From Vallitalea okinawensis (GTDB taxonomy: Bacteria > Bacillota > Clostridia > Lachnospirales > PQDH01): a stretch of DNA of 64,000 bases. Below the pieces are notes generated by a model that saw nothing but the letters and a program-made list of their open reading frames with translations, searched no databases and had not been told where the DNA came from. The position numbers and the translations under genes were made by a program. The stretch is from the NCBI RefSeq assembly GCF_002964605.1, contig NZ_PQDH01000006.1, positions 62,001 to 126,000 of the forward strand, given 5' to 3'. This document shows positions 26,355 through 34,562 of this stretch, in pieces; the stretch's first letter is position 1, and each line of letters opens with the position of its first letter.

Positions 26355-27524
26355 TTATTTTCTTCCAATTTCATCGAAATCTCTATCCGTTAATTCATAA
26401 AAGAACTCTCTATTAATATCTATACCATAACCGGGATCATTATTTATTTCTATTGATCCATCAATAATAGGTGGTTCATTGGTGACTAACTTCATTAGCT
26501 TTCCGCTCCAAAAATCAGAATGTAAATACTCAACATACTTAGAATTTCTATTAGAAATAGCAAAATGTCTACACGCTGCCCCTGTAATACCAGTTTTCCA
26601 ATTATGGGGCATCAGTTGAACATTGTAAAGATCACAAAGCTCTCCTATTCTTATCAATTCTGTTATACCTCCACAACGATTATAATCAGATTGAACAACG
26701 GATATACCAGCGTCTTTTATCCATTGTAAAGCTTCAAATCTTGTGGTTGACATTTCTGCACCACAAAGTCTTGTTTGAATAGACCTTGCAAGTTTTTTAT
26801 GACCTTCTAAATCATCATGTTGCAAACATGCTTCAGCAAAATAAAGATCAATATCTTCTAGTTGTCTTAAAGTCCATCTTGCATCTTGCCAATCTGTCCA
26901 TCTATAAAGAAAATCAACCATCATATCTGTTTCAAAACCGATTATATCTCTTAACTTCCTAAGGTAATCTACAACCTCTTTATCTGAAACCTTTTTATTG
27001 GGCATAACGCATACTTTAAGAGCCTTACATCTTCTCTCTTTTGCTTTCTCTAAAATTGGGACATATGCTTTTATAATTTCGTCTAAAGGGGCATCAGCCT
27101 CTACAGAAGGATATAAAGTAAAATAGGGGGTTACTTTAACTTTTTGAGCACCACCCATTAGCTTATAGGCAGGTAACCCTAATTGTTTTCCAGCTAAATC
27201 ATATAAGGCCATATCAATACCGGATATAGCAAATAGACCTAATCCCCTCATCCCTATCCATCTAGAAGAATCGTACATTTCGTCCCAAATTGCTCTAAAT
27301 TCTATTGGATCTTTCCCAATAACTAGATTACTAATATTTTTTAGCCATTTATGCTCATCTTCTATTTCAGAAAAGGCTTTCATACATTCTGGGGGGCCAT
27401 CCGCTTCGCCAAGGCCATAACGCCCTTCACTGTCTGTTACTTTGACAATAACCGTGCATTCACTCCAGTTTGTAGCCGCAACCTTAACCGGGATAAAGTC
27501 AACACTTACTATTTCTCTACTCAT
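26355..27524 (-). CDS. enolase superfamily (mandelate racemase/muconate lactonizing) enzyme 1
   Basis: 389 aa MR/MLE enzyme. The capping domain is followed by the barrel with strand-2 Lys region [10 protein letters not shown] and candidate metal ligands in MMVDFLYRW (Asp), [11 protein letters not shown] (Glu) and CGAEMSTTR (Glu). [12 protein letters not shown] and a His in LMPHNWKTG (likely general base) follow. The family abstracts a proton alpha to a carboxylate (racemase, epimerase or dehydratase); the substrate is not identifiable from sequence alone. It lies downstream of the BCCT transporter, separated by a perfect 26-bp palindrome. GAGGTGAAG precedes the ATG. Confidence 0.88.
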   Translation of the reverse strand: MSREIVSVDFIPVKVAATNWSECTVIVKVTDSEGRYGLGEADGPPECMKAFSEIEDEHKWLKNISNLVIGKDPIEFRAIWDEMYDSSRWIGMRGLGLFAISGIDMALYDLAGKQLGLPAYKLMGGAQKVKVTPYFTLYPSVEADAPLDEIIKAYVPILEKAKERRCKALKVCVMPNKKVSDKEVVDYLRKLRDIIGFETDMMVDFLYRWTDWQDARWTLRQLEDIDLYFAEACLQHDDLEGHKKLARSIQTRLCGAEMSTTRFEALQWIKDAGISVVQSDYNRCGGITELIRIGELCDLYNVQLMPHNWKTGITGAACRHFAISNRNSKYVEYLHSDFWSGKLMKLVTNEPPIIDGSIEINNDPGYGIDINREFFYELTDRDFDEIGRK

Positions 27525-27543
27525 ACTTCACCTCTATTAAAGT

Positions 27544-27569
27544 TCATGGATTGCGTACGCAATCCATGA
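27544..27569. repeat. perfect 26-bp palindrome within the cluster
   Basis: Arms TCATGGATTGCGT and ACGCAATCCATGA meet with no loop, between the BCCT stop and the next start. No T-run follows on the minus strand, so it is not a standard terminator. It may be an RNA-processing hairpin or an operator. Confidence 0.7.
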
Positions 27570-27592
27570 CTACTTAATTTTAACTCACTATA

Positions 27593-29095
27593 CTAAACTC
27601 TTTTGTCTTCCTTCGCCATTTTAATAAAGGAGATTGCTGTGATGATAACAATGACAGACACTGGTAACGCAGCAACAATAGAAGCTGTCTGGAGTACACT
27701 TAATGGACTACCCATTAACATAAATCCAATTGGAACTAATGCTAAGCTGAATGCCCATAAAAGTCGTAACCATCTTTGTGGGTCTTCATTTTGCTTCAAT
27801 TCATATTGTGATACAGCCGCTAATACATAGGATGCTGAATCAAAAGTTGTAGCCATAAAAACGATAGAGATTACTGCAATTATAAGAATAACAAATGTAC
27901 TTCCAGGTAAATTCTCAAAGATTTGAATAACCGTTTCAGGTCCACCTAACTCAGCAAGAGAAGCTACAACATCCATCTCACCTTTTAACTGTAGGTCTAA
28001 CCCATAGTTACCTAATACGGAGAAGAACATAACACAACCAGCTGTTCCGAATCCGATAGCTCCCAGTAACATATTTTTGATGGTTCTGCCTTTAGAAATC
28101 TTAGCTATAAACATACCCATAAAAGGCGCATATGCACCCCACCAAGCCCAATAGAAAACTGTCCACCATTGTGGGAACATGGATTCACCAGCAGGGTCTA
28201 GCCACGTCATCATTTGAGGGAATTGTTGCATAACTCTACCAACAGCAGTTGATCCCATATTTAACATGAAAACTGTATTTCCAGCAACAAATACAAAAAT
28301 AACTAAAACAAACGTCAACCAAACATTGATGTCGCTAAGCACTTTGATACCTTTCTTAAGTCCTAAGAATGCACTTGTTGCAAATATACCAGTAATAATT
28401 GCAATAATCAAAAGTTCAAATGGTAGCGTTACTTCTATACCTAATACTCTTGCTAGTCCTGACGTGGCGAGAGGTGCTCCTATTCCTAGGCTTGTTGCAG
28501 TTGCTCCTAATAAACCAAACATAAAAGCTATATCAATTATCTTTCCTAATATACCATCTACACTATTGCCAAGTACCGCTCTACAAGCTTCACTAATTTT
28601 CAATACAGGTGTCTTTCTAACATAATAAAGATAACCTACAGCACATGCTGCAACTGAGTAAATTGCCCATGCAGCTGGTCCCCAGTGGAAAATACCATAA
28701 GCTGCTGCTGTTTCAGCTGCTTGCCAAGAGCCCACTTCCGCACCTAGTGGTGGTGTTTGATAATAGTAAACCCATTCAATGGCTCCCCAATAGATAACAC
28801 CAGCACCAATACCAGCGCAAAACAACATAGCTGCCCAACTAAAAGTCTTAAACTCTGGTTTATCATCTTGATCGCCAAGTTTTATTTTTCCGTATTTAGA
28901 AAATGCAATAAATCCAACAAAAATAAAAGCAAAAATCCCATACCAAGAATATAAGAAACCTAACTTGGTTATTAGAAATGTTTGAATAATACTAATAGCT
29001 TTTTCACTGCCCTCTGGATTGATAATAATTGGTAAACTAACTAATAAAAGAACTAAATAAGCTGGTATAAAAACTTTTTTATCAACTTTATTCAT
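27593..29095 (-). CDS. BCCT family transporter
   Basis: 500 aa, about 12 membrane helices, betaine/carnitine/choline transporter family. The diagnostic segment WTVFYWAWWGAYAPFMGMF carries the conserved Trp residues of the substrate box, followed by ISKGRTIKNM. It imports a trimethylammonium or related compound, or exchanges substrate and product. It lies between two enolase-superfamily genes, so it probably supplies their substrate rather than acting only in osmoprotection (inference). GGAGGGG precedes the ATG. Confidence 0.93.
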   Translation of the reverse strand: MNKVDKKVFIPAYLVLLLVSLPIIINPEGSEKAISIIQTFLITKLGFLYSWYGIFAFIFVGFIAFSKYGKIKLGDQDDKPEFKTFSWAAMLFCAGIGAGVIYWGAIEWVYYYQTPPLGAEVGSWQAAETAAAYGIFHWGPAAWAIYSVAACAVGYLYYVRKTPVLKISEACRAVLGNSVDGILGKIIDIAFMFGLLGATATSLGIGAPLATSGLARVLGIEVTLPFELLIIAIITGIFATSAFLGLKKGIKVLSDINVWLTFVLVIFVFVAGNTVFMLNMGSTAVGRVMQQFPQMMTWLDPAGESMFPQWWTVFYWAWWGAYAPFMGMFIAKISKGRTIKNMLLGAIGFGTAGCVMFFSVLGNYGLDLQLKGEMDVVASLAELGGPETVIQIFENLPGSTFVILIIAVISIVFMATTFDSASYVLAAVSQYELKQNEDPQRWLRLLWAFSLALVPIGFMLMGSPLSVLQTASIVAALPVSVIVIITAISFIKMAKEDKRV

Positions 29096-29137
29096 GAATA
29101 CCCCTCCGTAATTTAAACTTGAGATAATGAAATTATC

Positions 29138-30262
29138 TTACCTATACTCATATTTCATAAGTGTAATTTTCTCAACTGCTTCCCAGTCCATTCTTACCCC
29201 TAATCCTGGACCCTCTGGTGCGTGAACATATCCTTCTTTATCCGTTCGAATAACATCGATTGAACCAATTTCAAATCTTTCGTAGGGATAAGCTTGTTCA
29301 AAATAAGTGCAGTTGTTACAAGATAACATAACATGCAAATTAGCTGCTTGTGTTAAAGTCATACCCCAAGATTGTACTTCAACACGCATATTATTGGCTT
29401 GCCCTAATGCGATGATTTTTCTCATAGGCGTAATGCCACCGACAACAGTTGCATCTGCACGAATGTCACTCCAACATTTCATATTAATACATTGTTGTAT
29501 TTGAGGTAAAGAAATAATGGAATTTCCACCGCATGAAATAGGTATTTCTGTCTTAGCCACTAAATCTCTATACCCTTCAAAATCTGTGTCTGGTAATGGC
29601 GCTTCAAACCAAACCCAATCATATTCTTCAAGTAACCTAGCCATTTTATAAGATTCTTCTCTATTATATTGACGATCAGTATCCAACATAAAACGTATAC
29701 CGCTATCTTTAAAGTGTTCTTGCACAGCTTTAACAAGTTCCACATCTTTTTCGTAGGAGCAATAACAATGTAACTTTATTGCTTTGAATCCATGCTCGAT
29801 ACAGTCTTCAATATAATCGTAATACTCATTTAAATCGTAAAATGTTGGCGTACTAGCATAGGATAATATTTTTTCTCGATATGCACCTAAGAATTGATAA
29901 AGAGGCATTTTTGCATATTTAGCTGCTAAGTCCCATAGAGCAATATCTATAATGGATACTGCTAATGAAGGCAACCAGTTAGGACGACTCATCATCCAAT
30001 CCCAAATTCTTTCTCGATCTAAAGCAGACTGGCCTATCAACTCAGGTAAAATAGGTCTAACTGCTTCTGCAATTGTCTTATCAAAGTCATTTTCTGTATA
30101 AGCAATTGTAGCTCCTAAACCTTCATAGCCATCTTTTGTCGTTATTCTGCATATAATATTTGTGGTGTAGATTTCCCCCATATAATCTGCCCATCTTAGT
30201 CTTTCAGCATCATAGTCACCTGTCACATAAATCTGAATCTTCTCGATTTCTAAAGGTTTCAT
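29138..30262 (-). CDS. enolase superfamily (mandelate racemase-like) enzyme 2
   Basis: About 374 aa MR/MLE-type protein, first gene of the cluster. Strand 2 reads FKAIKLHCYC (KxH). Metal-ligand regions are FMLDTDRQY (Asp) and VWFEAPLPD (Glu). The third site reads SCGGNSI where most relatives have a Glu. The usual C-terminal His region reads VQSWGMTL without His. The fold is clear but chemistry may differ from textbook mandelate racemases. The start is the ATG of MKPLEI, 5 nt after GAGGAGG; the longer ORF spans that site. The promoter and a 28-bp palindrome lie just upstream. Confidence 0.85.
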   Translation of the reverse strand: MKPLEIEKIQIYVTGDYDAERLRWADYMGEIYTTNIICRITTKDGYEGLGATIAYTENDFDKTIAEAVRPILPELIGQSALDRERIWDWMMSRPNWLPSLAVSIIDIALWDLAAKYAKMPLYQFLGAYREKILSYASTPTFYDLNEYYDYIEDCIEHGFKAIKLHCYCSYEKDVELVKAVQEHFKDSGIRFMLDTDRQYNREESYKMARLLEEYDWVWFEAPLPDTDFEGYRDLVAKTEIPISCGGNSIISLPQIQQCINMKCWSDIRADATVVGGITPMRKIIALGQANNMRVEVQSWGMTLTQAANLHVMLSCNNCTYFEQAYPYERFEIGSIDVIRTDKEGYVHAPEGPGLGVRMDWEAVEKITLMKYEYR

Positions 30263-30303
30263 GACAACCTCCTCCTCATTGATTGATAACATATTGGTTG
30301 GAG

Positions 30304-30331
30304 ATATATCACTGATATATCAGTAATATAT
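30304..30331. promoter_or_regulatory. 28-bp palindromic operator before the enolase/BCCT cluster
   Basis: Arms ATATATCACTGATA and TATCAGTAATATAT are inverted repeats with one mismatch; the core ACTGATATATCAGT is perfect. It begins right after the -10, over the expected transcription start. It likely binds the GntR regulator encoded upstream (inference). Confidence 0.65.
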
Positions 30332-30335
30332 TAAT

Positions 30336-30364
30336 ATTATATAATAAAATTTTAAGGTTTACAA
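30336..30364 (-). promoter_or_regulatory. sigma-A promoter of the enolase/BCCT cluster
   Basis: Minus strand: -35 TTGTAA (30359-30364), 17-bp spacer, -10 TATAAT (30336-30341), directly upstream of the palindromic operator. Confidence 0.7.
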
Positions 30365-30482
30365 GTTTTTTGTCAAAATTTTATGAAACGTGGTTGTAAA
30401 TATGCACCCTTATGGAATATTATATAAAATCTATGACTATTCAATTCACTTTTTGTATAATTAAAATATAAAACAAAATAAA

Positions 30483-30526
30483 AGAAAAGTGACAAGTGAC
30501 ATGCCACACACAGTACTTTCATATAC
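30483..30526 (-). repeat. dispersed intergenic repeat, copy D
   Basis: Minus strand: after the GntR terminator T-run comes AGTATATGAAAGTACTG, and about 30 nt later GTCACTTGTCACTTTTC. It is one of the shortest copies, and its ends are inverted relatives of each other. Confidence 0.5.
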
Positions 30527-30555
30527 TAAAAAAACACATGAACAATTTCATGTGT
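30527..30555 (-). terminator. Rho-independent terminator of the GntR gene
   Basis: ACACATGAA and TTCATGTGT form a stem with a 4-nt loop; seven T follow on the minus strand. Gene ends 24 bp upstream. Confidence 0.85.
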
Positions 30556-30578
30556 TTTGCAATCTATTAAAATTACTT

Positions 30579-31268
30579 TTATGGTTTAAAAATAAAATTT
30601 CTCGCTTTCTCCATATATAATTTTTCAACACAATCTAACAAGTAATCTGAGCATTCTGCAGCTTTATCTTCATTTCCATTTGCTACTGCTTTCATCAAAT
30701 CAATATGGGCATAATTGATTTTGTTAACCATTTCTGGTTGTACTTTATATTGTGTATAATATAATCTTCTAGCTGATGCGTGTAAAGGCGCTAAAGCACT
30801 TGTGGCATAAGAATTCTTTGAGGCTTTTGCAATTAATGTATTGAATTGATCATCAACATCTACCGCTTTTTCACTATCCTTTCGTATCGTTGCTTCTTCA
30901 TAATCTTTAGCTAATGTACGTAACTTCGCCCTTTGCTCCTCTGTAGCATACCTTGAAGCTCTTCTAGCAATAAGATTCTCTAATAGACGTCTTACTTCCA
31001 TTTGCAAAAGCATATCTTCTATGCGTATTTCATTAATAATAATTCCTCTTCTAGGCATAATCGTTACAAGATGAGCTGTTTCTAACTTTTTAATAGCTTC
31101 TCTGACAGGCATACGACCTATTCCTGCTAATTCACTTAATTCTTTTTCTGACCAAACACTACCAGGTTCTATATCCAATTTCACAATTTGATTTTCTAAT
31201 ATTTTATATGCGCGGTCTGCCAGTGTTTCACTGCCACCAGCACCAGACTGCTTATCTTTTCTAACCAT
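30579..31268 (-). CDS. GntR family regulator (FadR/FCD subfamily)
   Basis: About 229 aa. The N-terminal winged helix has ADRAYKILENQIVKLDIEPG, then SEKELSELAGIGRMPVREAIKKLE. The C-terminal all-helical FCD ligand domain has VDDQFNTLIAKAS and HIDLMKAVANGN, with Asp/His metal-site residues. It is encoded immediately upstream of the enolase/BCCT cluster, separated by a terminator and a repeat. It is the obvious candidate to bind the 28-bp palindrome. The ATG of MVRKDK after GGAAG is preferred to the upstream in-frame GTG. Confidence 0.9.
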   Translation of the reverse strand: MVRKDKQSGAGGSETLADRAYKILENQIVKLDIEPGSVWSEKELSELAGIGRMPVREAIKKLETAHLVTIMPRRGIIINEIRIEDMLLQMEVRRLLENLIARRASRYATEEQRAKLRTLAKDYEEATIRKDSEKAVDVDDQFNTLIAKASKNSYATSALAPLHASARRLYYTQYKVQPEMVNKINYAHIDLMKAVANGNEDKAAECSDYLLDCVEKLYMEKARNFIFKP

Positions 31269-31430
31269 ATTTATCACTTCCGACTTTATATATTTATTTG
31301 CCGGCTCCCAATGATTATCTGCTCAAAACTTAGCAAGTTTTATGTTAAGTTAACTCTTTGAAGATGACAGATAAGGATAGCATGCATTTATAAGAATATA
31401 TTACTATAAAATAGTTGGAAAATCTATTCT

Positions 31431-31982
31431 TTATTTTTTATCATTTTTCTTTTTATCCTTATCATTCTCAACAACATAAGCTAATAACATCTCTGCTAAA
31501 CGCTTCTTAATATTAGCTTCAACAACTAAATCCAAAATATAGCCTAAGATTTCTTTATCTGTTGGCTCATTATCATTTATTCTTTCAACTTCTTTTTTTA
31601 GATAAGTAAATTCCTTTTCTTCAATCTTATTAAATTCATCATAAACCGATTCAATATCCTTTGGTATGCCATTTGTCTTATAAAAATCTAAGAACGCTTT
31701 CAAATCATTAATTGACAGGATATTTTTCATTTGAAAAATAAGGTTTAAAAGCATCATTTGCTCTTTATCATATTTTTTCTTTTCAGGAGAATTGAGTACT
31801 CCGGCCTTTACATAGTTATTAACCATTGTCTTCGTTAATAGCTTGTCTTCATCATGTATCTTCAGTACACTGAAGTAATCATCAAAAAAACCCAAAAGCT
31901 GATCCATATATAAAGGTATAGTTGGTATGTCTTCCTTCGGTATCCCTTTATAATTCAAGAACTCTTCTATTTTATTTTTCAT
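31431..31982 (-). CDS. DUF1836 domain protein
   Basis: About 183 aa. The N-terminal MerR-like helical region has YMDQLLGFFDDYFSVL, LLTKTMVNNYVKAGVL and KKYDKEQMMLLNLI, matching DUF1836 proteins of Firmicutes. The tail is highly charged, rich in Lys and Asp. It is probably a DNA-binding protein; no target is known. The start at MKNKIEEF follows GAGGAG. It is divergent from a hemolysin III gene with a 21-bp palindrome in the spacer. Confidence 0.8.
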   Translation of the reverse strand: MKNKIEEFLNYKGIPKEDIPTIPLYMDQLLGFFDDYFSVLKIHDEDKLLTKTMVNNYVKAGVLNSPEKKKYDKEQMMLLNLIFQMKNILSINDLKAFLDFYKTNGIPKDIESVYDEFNKIEEKEFTYLKKEVERINDNEPTDKEILGYILDLVVEANIKKRLAEMLLAYVVENDKDKKKNDKK

Positions 31983-32057
31983 GAATAACTTTCTCCTCAT
32001 CATCTAATAGGTATAATTATTATGATTATACCACATAATATAATTTAAATAAATAGC

Positions 32058-32078
32058 ACATAGTTTTTAAAACTATGT
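32058..32078. promoter_or_regulatory. 21-bp palindrome in DUF1836/hemolysin III spacer
   Basis: Arms ACATAGTTTT and AAAACTATGT flank a single T at 32068. Position between two divergent starts suggests an operator, perhaps of the DUF1836 protein. Confidence 0.45.
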
Positions 32079-32157
32079 TATTTACAAATACTATAAGTAA
32101 TGATATACTATACGCATAATGTAGTTTTATATACTATATAATTTAGAGGTGAATATT

Positions 32158-32802
32158 ATGACACGTATTAAAGAACCAATTAACGCTTTGAGCCATTTAT
32201 TAGGAGTATGCTTATCATGCTTAGGTCTTATACTAATGATCTTTCAATCCTATATTAATAATAGTTTGCTGCAATTTATCGGATCTCTTATATTTGGGTT
32301 GAGCTTAATTGCTTTATATACAGCCTCTACAGTTTATCACTGGATCAAGGGAACTGATCACGTTGAACGTTTTTTACGGAAACTTGACCATACTATGATT
32401 TATGTCTTAATTGCTGGAACCTATACACCTATTTGTTTAATTACTTTAAATGGACCAATTGGTTGGGGTTTATTAGCTCTTGTATGGGGTTTAGCTCTAT
32501 TAGGGATTGTCACTAAACTTCTTTGGTTGAATGCCCCAAGATGGCTATACACAGGTTTTTATGTCGCTCTTGGTTGGGTTGCAGTGTTCTTCTTAATGCC
32601 TCTTTATGATGCCTTGCCTTCAGAAGGATTTTTCTGGCTCTTAGCAGGTGGTATACTCTATACCGTTGGTGCACTGATCTATGCTACAAAACCAAAATGG
32701 ATTACGTTAGGTTCCTTTGGCTTCCACGAAATTTTTCATGTATTTATTATTCTTGGTAGCTTGAGTCACTTTGTATTAGTCAGCAGTTATGTTCTTACTT
32801 AG
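32158..32802 (+). CDS. hemolysin III family membrane protein
   Basis: About 214 aa, seven hydrophobic helices, PAQR/hemolysin III family. Conserved motifs: EPINALSHLLG at the N-terminus, STVYHW followed by KLDHTMIYVLIAGTYTP, and C-terminal GFHEIFHVFIILGS. These supply the metal-binding Asp and His residues. Its physiological role is unclear despite the family name. The ATG at 32158, after AGAGGTG, is preferred over the GTG inside that site. It may be transcribed with the DegV gene 31 bp downstream. Confidence 0.92.
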   Translation: MTRIKEPINALSHLLGVCLSCLGLILMIFQSYINNSLLQFIGSLIFGLSLIALYTASTVYHWIKGTDHVERFLRKLDHTMIYVLIAGTYTPICLITLNGPIGWGLLALVWGLALLGIVTKLLWLNAPRWLYTGFYVALGWVAVFFLMPLYDALPSEGFFWLLAGGILYTVGALIYATKPKWITLGSFGFHEIFHVFIILGSLSHFVLVSSYVLT

Positions 32803-32833
32803 ATTTAATATTACTTAAGAGAGAGGTGCTTTG

Positions 32834-33706
32834 ATGTCTATAAAAATTATTACGGATAGTACTTGTTATATCCCAGAGCATTTAGTTGAGAAATATAACA
32901 TTGATATAATTTCGCTAAATCTTTTTTGGGATGATAAGACGATTAAAGAGACCGAAATGGATAATAATGCTTTTTATAATCTATTAGCTACAAAGGATGT
33001 CTTCCCAAAGTCATCCCAGCCAGCTATCCAAGATGTGATTGATACTTTTGAAAAAAATATTATTGAAGGTGATGAAATTATTGGTATATTTCTATCTTCA
33101 AAGATGAGTGGCACTTATCAATCTACTCATATGGTAAAGGAGCAGCTATTAGTGAAATATCCAGAAGCTAAAATCCACTTGATTGATTCATTATCCAATT
33201 CTATGGAATTAGGGTATGTTGCATTAAAAGCTGCAGAATTAGCTTCACTTGGTCAATCCGCTAACGATATTATAAACGCTTCTAAAGACATAATTATGAA
33301 AAGTAAATTTATTTTTATGCCAGGTACTCTGGAATACTTACGAAGAGGTGGTCGGATTGGTAGAGCTAATGCTTTAGTCGGTTCTTTACTAAGAATTACA
33401 CCTCTTTTAACAGTTGAAGATGGCGTAACTTCTGTTTTATCGAAAGTGCGAACCAAGAAAAAAGCTATAGACACCATGACTACATATGTAGAGGAGCAAA
33501 TTAACACCTTTGGTTTAGGTGACATCATCGTCCATCATATTCAGAATGAATGTGAGGCTAAAACTTTAGCTAAACGTTTAGAAAAGATAGTAGGTCAACC
33601 TGTTGATATATGCTCTATTGGACCAGTTATCGGCGCCCATGTAGGTCCCGGCGCCATTGGTATCGTTTATTACACAAAGGAATTACCCGCTACACAACGC
33701 AACTAA
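32834..33706 (+). CDS. DegV family fatty-acid-binding protein
   Basis: 290 aa, cytoplasmic DegV/FakB family protein that binds a fatty acid and presents it to FakA kinase. Motifs: ITDSTCYIP at the start, SSKMSGTYQS (phosphate/head-group contact) and GRIGRANALVGSLLRITPLL. GAGAGGTG precedes the ATG. It is followed by a bidirectional terminator. Confidence 0.92.
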   Translation: MSIKIITDSTCYIPEHLVEKYNIDIISLNLFWDDKTIKETEMDNNAFYNLLATKDVFPKSSQPAIQDVIDTFEKNIIEGDEIIGIFLSSKMSGTYQSTHMVKEQLLVKYPEAKIHLIDSLSNSMELGYVALKAAELASLGQSANDIINASKDIIMKSKFIFMPGTLEYLRRGGRIGRANALVGSLLRITPLLTVEDGVTSVLSKVRTKKKAIDTMTTYVEEQINTFGLGDIIVHHIQNECEAKTLAKRLEKIVGQPVDICSIGPVIGAHVGPGAIGIVYYTKELPATQRN

Positions 33707-33709
33707 GTA

Positions 33710-33744
33710 CAAAAAAATAAGCACATGGCTATCATGTGCTTATT
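33710..33744. terminator. bidirectional terminator
   Basis: ATAAGCACATG and CATGTGCTTAT form an 11-bp stem with a 5-nt loop. Seven T follow on the minus strand (zinc-ribbon gene) and a weaker tail on the plus strand (DegV gene). Confidence 0.75.
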
Positions 33745-33761
33745 GCAATGTGTTCTAAGAC

Positions 33762-33920
33762 TTAATTCTTCTTATCACATATTTTACAAACTTTGATTTC
33801 TTTTCCCTCGGAATCAGTAGAGGTCCATAGAAGCTTTACGCCTGTCCTGTTACAGATTGGACAAGTACCTCTCCAACCTTTTTCTAATTTCATTCGTCTT
33901 CCTCTAAAGTTTTTTGCCAT
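33762..33920 (-). CDS. small zinc-ribbon protein
   Basis: 52 aa. An Arg/Lys-rich N-terminus (MAKNFRGRRMKLEKGWRG) is followed by two CxxC knuckles, CPIC and CKIC, spaced about 25 residues apart. GGGAG lies before the ATG and a terminator follows the stop codon. It is a basic one-zinc protein, likely binding nucleic acid or the ribosome. I recognise no named family. Confidence 0.75.
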   Translation of the reverse strand: MAKNFRGRRMKLEKGWRGTCPICNRTGVKLLWTSTDSEGKEIKVCKICDKKN

Positions 33921-34232
33921 AAAAACCACTCCCTCATATGCTTGTCTAACATATATATATGCGCCTATTTACCTAATAGAACTGAAATTATTGTAAGACT
34001 CACATCCGGGCTTCACCGTAGCTGATACATTGATAAAACAACTTTATTCAATTTCAACATACAGAAAGCATGTAAGGTGTTCTATGGAGCCGCGATCCAC
34101 GGATGACGAGTTCGGCTGTCTAAGACATGGACGTCTTTCCAGCCGACGCAATAGAATTCCTTGCATGCTTGACTATGTGAAGCTTATTAAAGCAATGATA
34201 CTCTATGTTTTCATGGGATTTTTTATATATCT
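33921..34232. other. intergenic region with structured element
   Basis: 312 bp between atl and the zinc-ribbon gene (both minus). It contains the GC-rich hairpin element at 34066-34170 and a second GC-rich patch near 34000-34020 (CCGGGCTTCACCG). Short ORFs here lack ribosome sites. Confidence 0.5.
34066..34170. repeat. GC-rich 105-bp structured palindromic element
   Basis: Outer arms of 20 nt (34066-34085 and 34151-34170) match as inverted repeats at 17 positions (AAGCATG at one end, CATGCTT at the other). Inside, TCGGCTG/CAGCCGA encloses AAGAC/GTCTT. GC is far above the surrounding DNA. It is probably a REP/MITE-like element or structured RNA; only one copy is in the window. Confidence 0.6.
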
Positions 34233-34553
34233 TTAGAATAAATCATCAATAACAAAGGGATCATATTGATATTTCTTTAAATCAACTTTATCCTTCTCTA
34301 CTCGGACCCCTTCTAACTCAAGAAGTTTTTTCTGTTCCTCAAACCCATCTCCCTTAAGAGATATCTTACCTTGACTATTGATTACACGATGCCAAGGTAA
34401 ATGATGTTTCTTACTCATTGAATGCAATGCACGGGATACTTGACGTGCCCCTCTAGGGTTACCCGCCACCGCAGCGATTTGCCCATAGGTCATAACCATC
34501 CCTGCCGGAATATCTTTTATAACCTCAATGATCTTTTTTGTATAAGGTGTCAT
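34233..34553 (-). CDS. atl: alkyltransferase-like protein (ATL)
   Basis: 106 aa, the DNA-binding domain of the MGMT/Ogt family. The catalytic PCHRV motif is replaced by LPWHRVIN, so the Cys acceptor is Trp. That is the defining change of ATL proteins, which flag O6-alkylguanine for nucleotide excision repair instead of repairing it. TYGQIAAVAGNPRGARQV with the Arg finger is intact. It is the last gene of a minus-strand set with yaaA and topB. Confidence 0.92.
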   Translation of the reverse strand: MTPYTKKIIEVIKDIPAGMVMTYGQIAAVAGNPRGARQVSRALHSMSKKHHLPWHRVINSQGKISLKGDGFEEQKKLLELEGVRVEKDKVDLKKYQYDPFVIDDLF

Positions 34554-34562
34554 CTAACTCCC

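Noticed and set aside
31339-31370. AAAACTT/AAGTTTT inverted repeat before the GntR gene as operator of the enolase/BCCT regulator
   Set aside because: Sequence differs from the 28-bp palindrome of the operon, so a shared regulator is not supported.
34030-34236. 68-codon plus-strand ORF
   Set aside because: Spans the structured palindromic element; composition follows the hairpin, not coding sequence.
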